In this document: piece by piece, positions 61,467 through 64,000 of the stretch
How positions within the stretch are numbered: the stretch's first letter is position 1
How the letters are laid out: every line of letters begins with the position of its first letter
Assembly: GCA_945906725.1 (NCBI GenBank)
Contig: CAMDRI010000007.1
Coordinates: forward strand, 1-64,000
Direction of reading: 5' to 3'
DNA from: Candidatus Kuenenia stuttgartensis
GTDB taxonomy: Bacteria; Planctomycetota; Planctomycetia; Planctomycetales; Planctomycetaceae
DNA: 64,000 nucleotides
Translations under genes and position numbers: made by a program
The notes under the pieces: generated by a model
The model's input: only the letters and a program-made list of their open reading frames with translations
What the model was told of the DNA's origin: nothing
The model's database searches: none

Positions 61467-64000
61467 ATGAAATTCTCATCGTGGTTGTCGAGTTGGACTC
61501 GACGCGCGGATTGGTCGAAGAACACACGTCGTACCGCTGGTCGCCGGAATTCGGCCGCACCGTTCGGTCACGCCGAAGTCAGCATGTCCGCAGAGCCGTT
61601 GGAGCCGCGACTGGTGCTCGACGCGAGCACGCCGGTCGATGACTTGGCGGCGTTTGCCAAGGCTTTGAAGAACGGCGGAGCGACGCTGTACGGCGCAGCG
61701 TGGGACGCGACGACCACCACGCAGCGGCAACTGTTCGGCGACGGCGCTCAGTTCCTCAATTTCGTGGAAGTCACCAACGCCGATCACTCGCTGAATTCCA
61801 CGGCGAACGCCAACAACATTACAACCACGTCCCCGACCTGGGTCTTCGCGGGTCAATCGCGGTTGGTCGGTAATCAGACGCTGGCTGCTCTCGCCGCGCA
61901 GGCCAACATCGCGATTCCGCAAGGCTTCACTCCGGGCATGGCGACGATCGCGACGCAAACGCTGCTGGCGGGATCGCCGTTGATGATTCCGTTGGACGGC
62001 TTCGATCCCAACGGGGACGACCTGACTTACTCAGTGACGGTCAATCAGACCTCTCCCGTTCTGACGGCGACTCTCCGGCCGCGCGTCGGGGCATTGAAGA
62101 TCACCGTGGCCGGATACGGCGAGATGCTGATCGACACCTTCGACGATCTCGTGCCGCGTGTCACTGAGCGGCTCAAGGAACTCGCGGACAGCGACTTCTA
62201 CGACGGCCTGACGTTTCATCGGGTGCTCAACAATTTCGTGATTCAAGGGGGCGACCCGACTGGGAATGGCACCGGCGGTACGGGGATCATTTTCAACGAC
62301 CAGTTCAGCGTCGACTTGCAGCACAATCGAACCGGCCTGATCTCGATGGCCAAGTCGACCGACGACACCAACGACTCGCAATTCTTCATCACCGAAGGGC
62401 CGATCCGATCGCTCGACTTCAATCATTCGATCTTTGGGCTGGTGGTCGAAGGGGAATCGGTCCGGGACGCGATCAGCAATCTCGGCAAGGACCTTCTCAC
62501 CAATCAATTTCCCAACCCCGCCGGAACCAATGCGAGCGACAAGCCGCTGATCCCGGTCACAATGCAAACGGCAGATGTTGTCGTCGACAACGAAAACGGC
62601 GTGCTGATGCTCAAGGCGGCCGAGGGAACGACCGGGACCGCAACCGTCACTGTCCAAGTCACCGACACCGCCGGCAATTTTTCCGAGCAAACCTTCACCG
62701 TCAACGTGACGCCAGACACCTTCAACAGCAGCCCGTTTTTGGAAGACATCCCCTTCGTCCGCGCGTTGCAGAACACGCCGCTGCAAATGCCATTGCAAGC
62801 CATCGACGTCGATCCCAATGCGGCCAATGTGGCCATTCAATTCCGTAGCCAGGCGACCAATGCCAACCAACTCAACGTCTCAGTCGGAGGGCTCAACGGG
62901 ATCGTGACACTCACTCCGGTCAACGGATTTGTCGGATCGCAAACAGTCACAGTGATGGCACGGTTGGTCTCGCTCGACAACAACGGCTACATCACCGGCG
63001 CGGGACAAGACGACATTCAATTCTTCCCGGTCGAAGTCGTCAGCGCCGCAACGACGCTGGCGATCTCCGCCAACGACGATCCGCGACACGACGCGGCGGA
63101 CGATGGCACACCGGATTCGTACCTGGTGCGAGTCAATAATGGACTGCTGGAAGTCACGATCAACGGCAAAGTGGCGATCCTGGCGAATATCAGCAGTGTT
63201 ACGGACTTGATCATCGAAGGCTCCACCGACTCTGACACGGTGACGGTCGACATCACCAACGGCGATCCGTGCCCCAACGGAGTGATCCAGTTTCACGGCG
63301 ACAGTCAGCCCAGCGGCGGGCAGGATCAACTCATCCTGAAAAATGGATCGGCAACCACACTCCAATACACGCTGACTGGACTGCAAGACGGAAGCCTCCT
63401 TGTGAACTCGACGCCGCAAGTCACATTCACGGGACTTGAAGCGATCAGTGATCTGCTCACGTCGAACAACCGGATCATCCAATATCCAGTCGGCGGAGCG
63501 AGCGCCGCACTCTCAGTCGACACCACCGCGACCAACCAAGCCCGGCTGGACTTCGGCAGTAATTTGAGCCTCAGCTTCCGAGTTCCCACGAATGCCTTGA
63601 CCGTCAACGGAGATGCCGGTGCCGACGCGCTGACGCTGAATTTCGCCAACGGCAGCCCAGTCCCCGGCGGCGGAGTTTTGTTCCAAGGAGGCGATCAACC
63701 CCTCAACCTGCGCGACCAGTTGGAAATCACCGGCACAACTGCGGTGAGCGTGTTTCACACAGTGACCGGCGAGTCGTCCGGCTTCGTCACGATCAACGGT
63801 GCGACGCTCGTCGGATACAACGGCACCGAGTCGGTTGTGGACGAACTTGCGGCGACCAATCGCGGATTTCAATTTGATTCCACGGCGGACAACCTTGTTT
63901 TGTCCGATGACGGCATCGCCGCGAACGGCAAGTCCAAGCTGACTTTCGGAACCAAGGAATTCGTGTTCACGAACCCGACCGGTTCGTTGTCGATCCTCGC
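61467..64000 (+). CDS. Large extracellular LEPR protein: degenerate thioredoxin + cyclophilin (3' end outside window)
   Basis: The frame stays open from the ATG at 61467 (AAGGAAGGACGAATTCGG upstream) to the window end: at least 844 residues. It is absent from the ORF track because it has no stop here. Near residue 45 stands PLEPRLVLDAS, the planctomycete LEPR export signature. Residues about 70-150 resemble a thioredoxin fold (ATLYGAAWDATTTTQRQLFG, PTWVFAGQSRLVGNQTLAAL) with WDATTT in place of WCxxC. Residues about 205-345 are a cyclophilin-type prolyl isomerase (FYDGLTFHRVLNNFVIQGGD, NDSQFFITEGP). Cadherin-like and calcium-rich beta repeats follow (IDVDPNAANV, DGDAGADAL-like). Confidence 0.82.
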   Translation, partial: MKFSSWLSSWTRRADWSKNTRRTAGRRNSAAPFGHAEVSMSAEPLEPRLVLDASTPVDDLAAFAKALKNGGATLYGAAWDATTTTQRQLFGDGAQFLNFVEVTNADHSLNSTANANNITTTSPTWVFAGQSRLVGNQTLAALAAQANIAIPQGFTPGMATIATQTLLAGSPLMIPLDGFDPNGDDLTYSVTVNQTSPVLTATLRPRVGALKITVAGYGEMLIDTFDDLVPRVTERLKELADSDFYDGLTFHRVLNNFVIQGGDPTGNGTGGTGIIFNDQFSVDLQHNRTGLISMAKSTDDTNDSQFFITEGPIRSLDFNHSIFGLVVEGESVRDAISNLGKDLLTNQFPNPAGTNASDKPLIPVTMQTADVVVDNENGVLMLKAAEGTTGTATVTVQVTDTAGNFSEQTFTVNVTPDTFNSSPFLEDIPFVRALQNTPLQMPLQAIDVDPNAANVAIQFRSQATNANQLNVSVGGLNGIVTLTPVNGFVGSQTVTVMARLVSLDNNGYITGAGQDDIQFFPVEVVSAATTLAISANDDPRHDAADDGTPDSYLVRVNNGLLEVTINGKVAILANISSVTDLIIEGSTDSDTVTVDITNGDPCPNGVIQFHGDSQPSGGQDQLILKNGSATTLQYTLTGLQDGSLLVNSTPQVTFTGLEAISDLLTSNNRIIQYPVGGASAALSVDTTATNQARLDFGSNLSLSFRVPTNALTVNGDAGADALTLNFANGSPVPGGGVLFQGGDQPLNLRDQLEITGTTAVSVFHTVTGESSGFVTINGATLVGYNGTESVVDELAATNRGFQFDSTADNLVLSDDGIAANGKSKLTFGTKEFVFTNPTGSLSIL

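Overview
The window looks like a chromosomal segment of a Planctomycetota bacterium. The evidence is the gene repertoire: a DUF1559 prepilin-type protein, DUF1501, DUF1080, an Asp-box-free sulfatase, a PVC-type haem-binding (CxxCH) protein, a protein starting with an LEPR signature, archaeal-type C1/methanofuran-like genes, a full lipid A gene set, and many short palindromic repeats in and around genes. No rRNA, tRNA or CRISPR array was recognised. All calls were made by eye from the sequence and the supplied translations; no database search was run.

Layout. 1-113: tail of an IS5-type transposase. 285-3875 (minus): sdhCAB operon. 4091-9230 (plus): ceramidase-type hydrolase, DASS-family carboxylate transporter, soluble NtrB-like kinase and NtrC-like regulator. 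9305-11503 (minus): DUF1080 protein and LysS. 11987-30907 (plus): a large type II secretion / type IV pilus-like cluster with two GspE/PilB ATPases around a PilT, one GspF/PilC, and six prepilin-type proteins (two G-like, then H-, I-, J- and K-like). These are oversized (about 340 to 1695 aa) and most carry EF-hand-like calcium loops. It is followed by a GT-C-type membrane glycosyltransferase and an RRM protein with a strong terminator. 34244-36494 (minus): lipA, a lipoyl-like domain protein lacking the acceptor lysine, and holB, with overlapping start and stop codons. 36616-44781: sulfatase, DUF1501, ATP-grasp ligase, rhomboid-like protein, EVE protein, PfpI protein, PQQ-repeat protein and a DksA/TraR zinc finger protein. 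45058-49087 (minus): ompH-lpxC-lpxA-Gfo/Idh/MocA operon (outer membrane and lipid A) with a clear terminator, and a Rieske ferredoxin. 49222-51436: MfnF-like C1 protein, molybdenum-carrier-like protein and dcd. 51437-53622: a decay zone with tandem heptamers, a chemotaxis-kinase remnant, a redoxin remnant and a broken PVC haem-binding protein. 53614-56454 (minus): DUF1559, a small lipoprotein and a two-domain AhpD-like protein whose active-site motif reads Cys-x-x-UGA. 56732-60219 (minus): small secreted protein, alginate-export-like porin, threonine aldolase. 60419-64000 (plus): branched-chain aminotransferase and the start of a large extracellular LEPR protein with cyclophilin and degenerate thioredoxin domains.

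The most notable observations are: (1) a probable selenoprotein at 53614-55056, where an in-frame UGA replaces the second cysteine of a CxxC motif and is followed 18 nt later by a hairpin with a GGUC loop; (2) the calcium-loop pseudopilin machine with a giant GspK-like component; and (3) palindromic elements that have become part of proteins. In the clearest case a 57-bp element encodes exactly 19 residues of a prepilin leader, and removing it restores a normal short leader.
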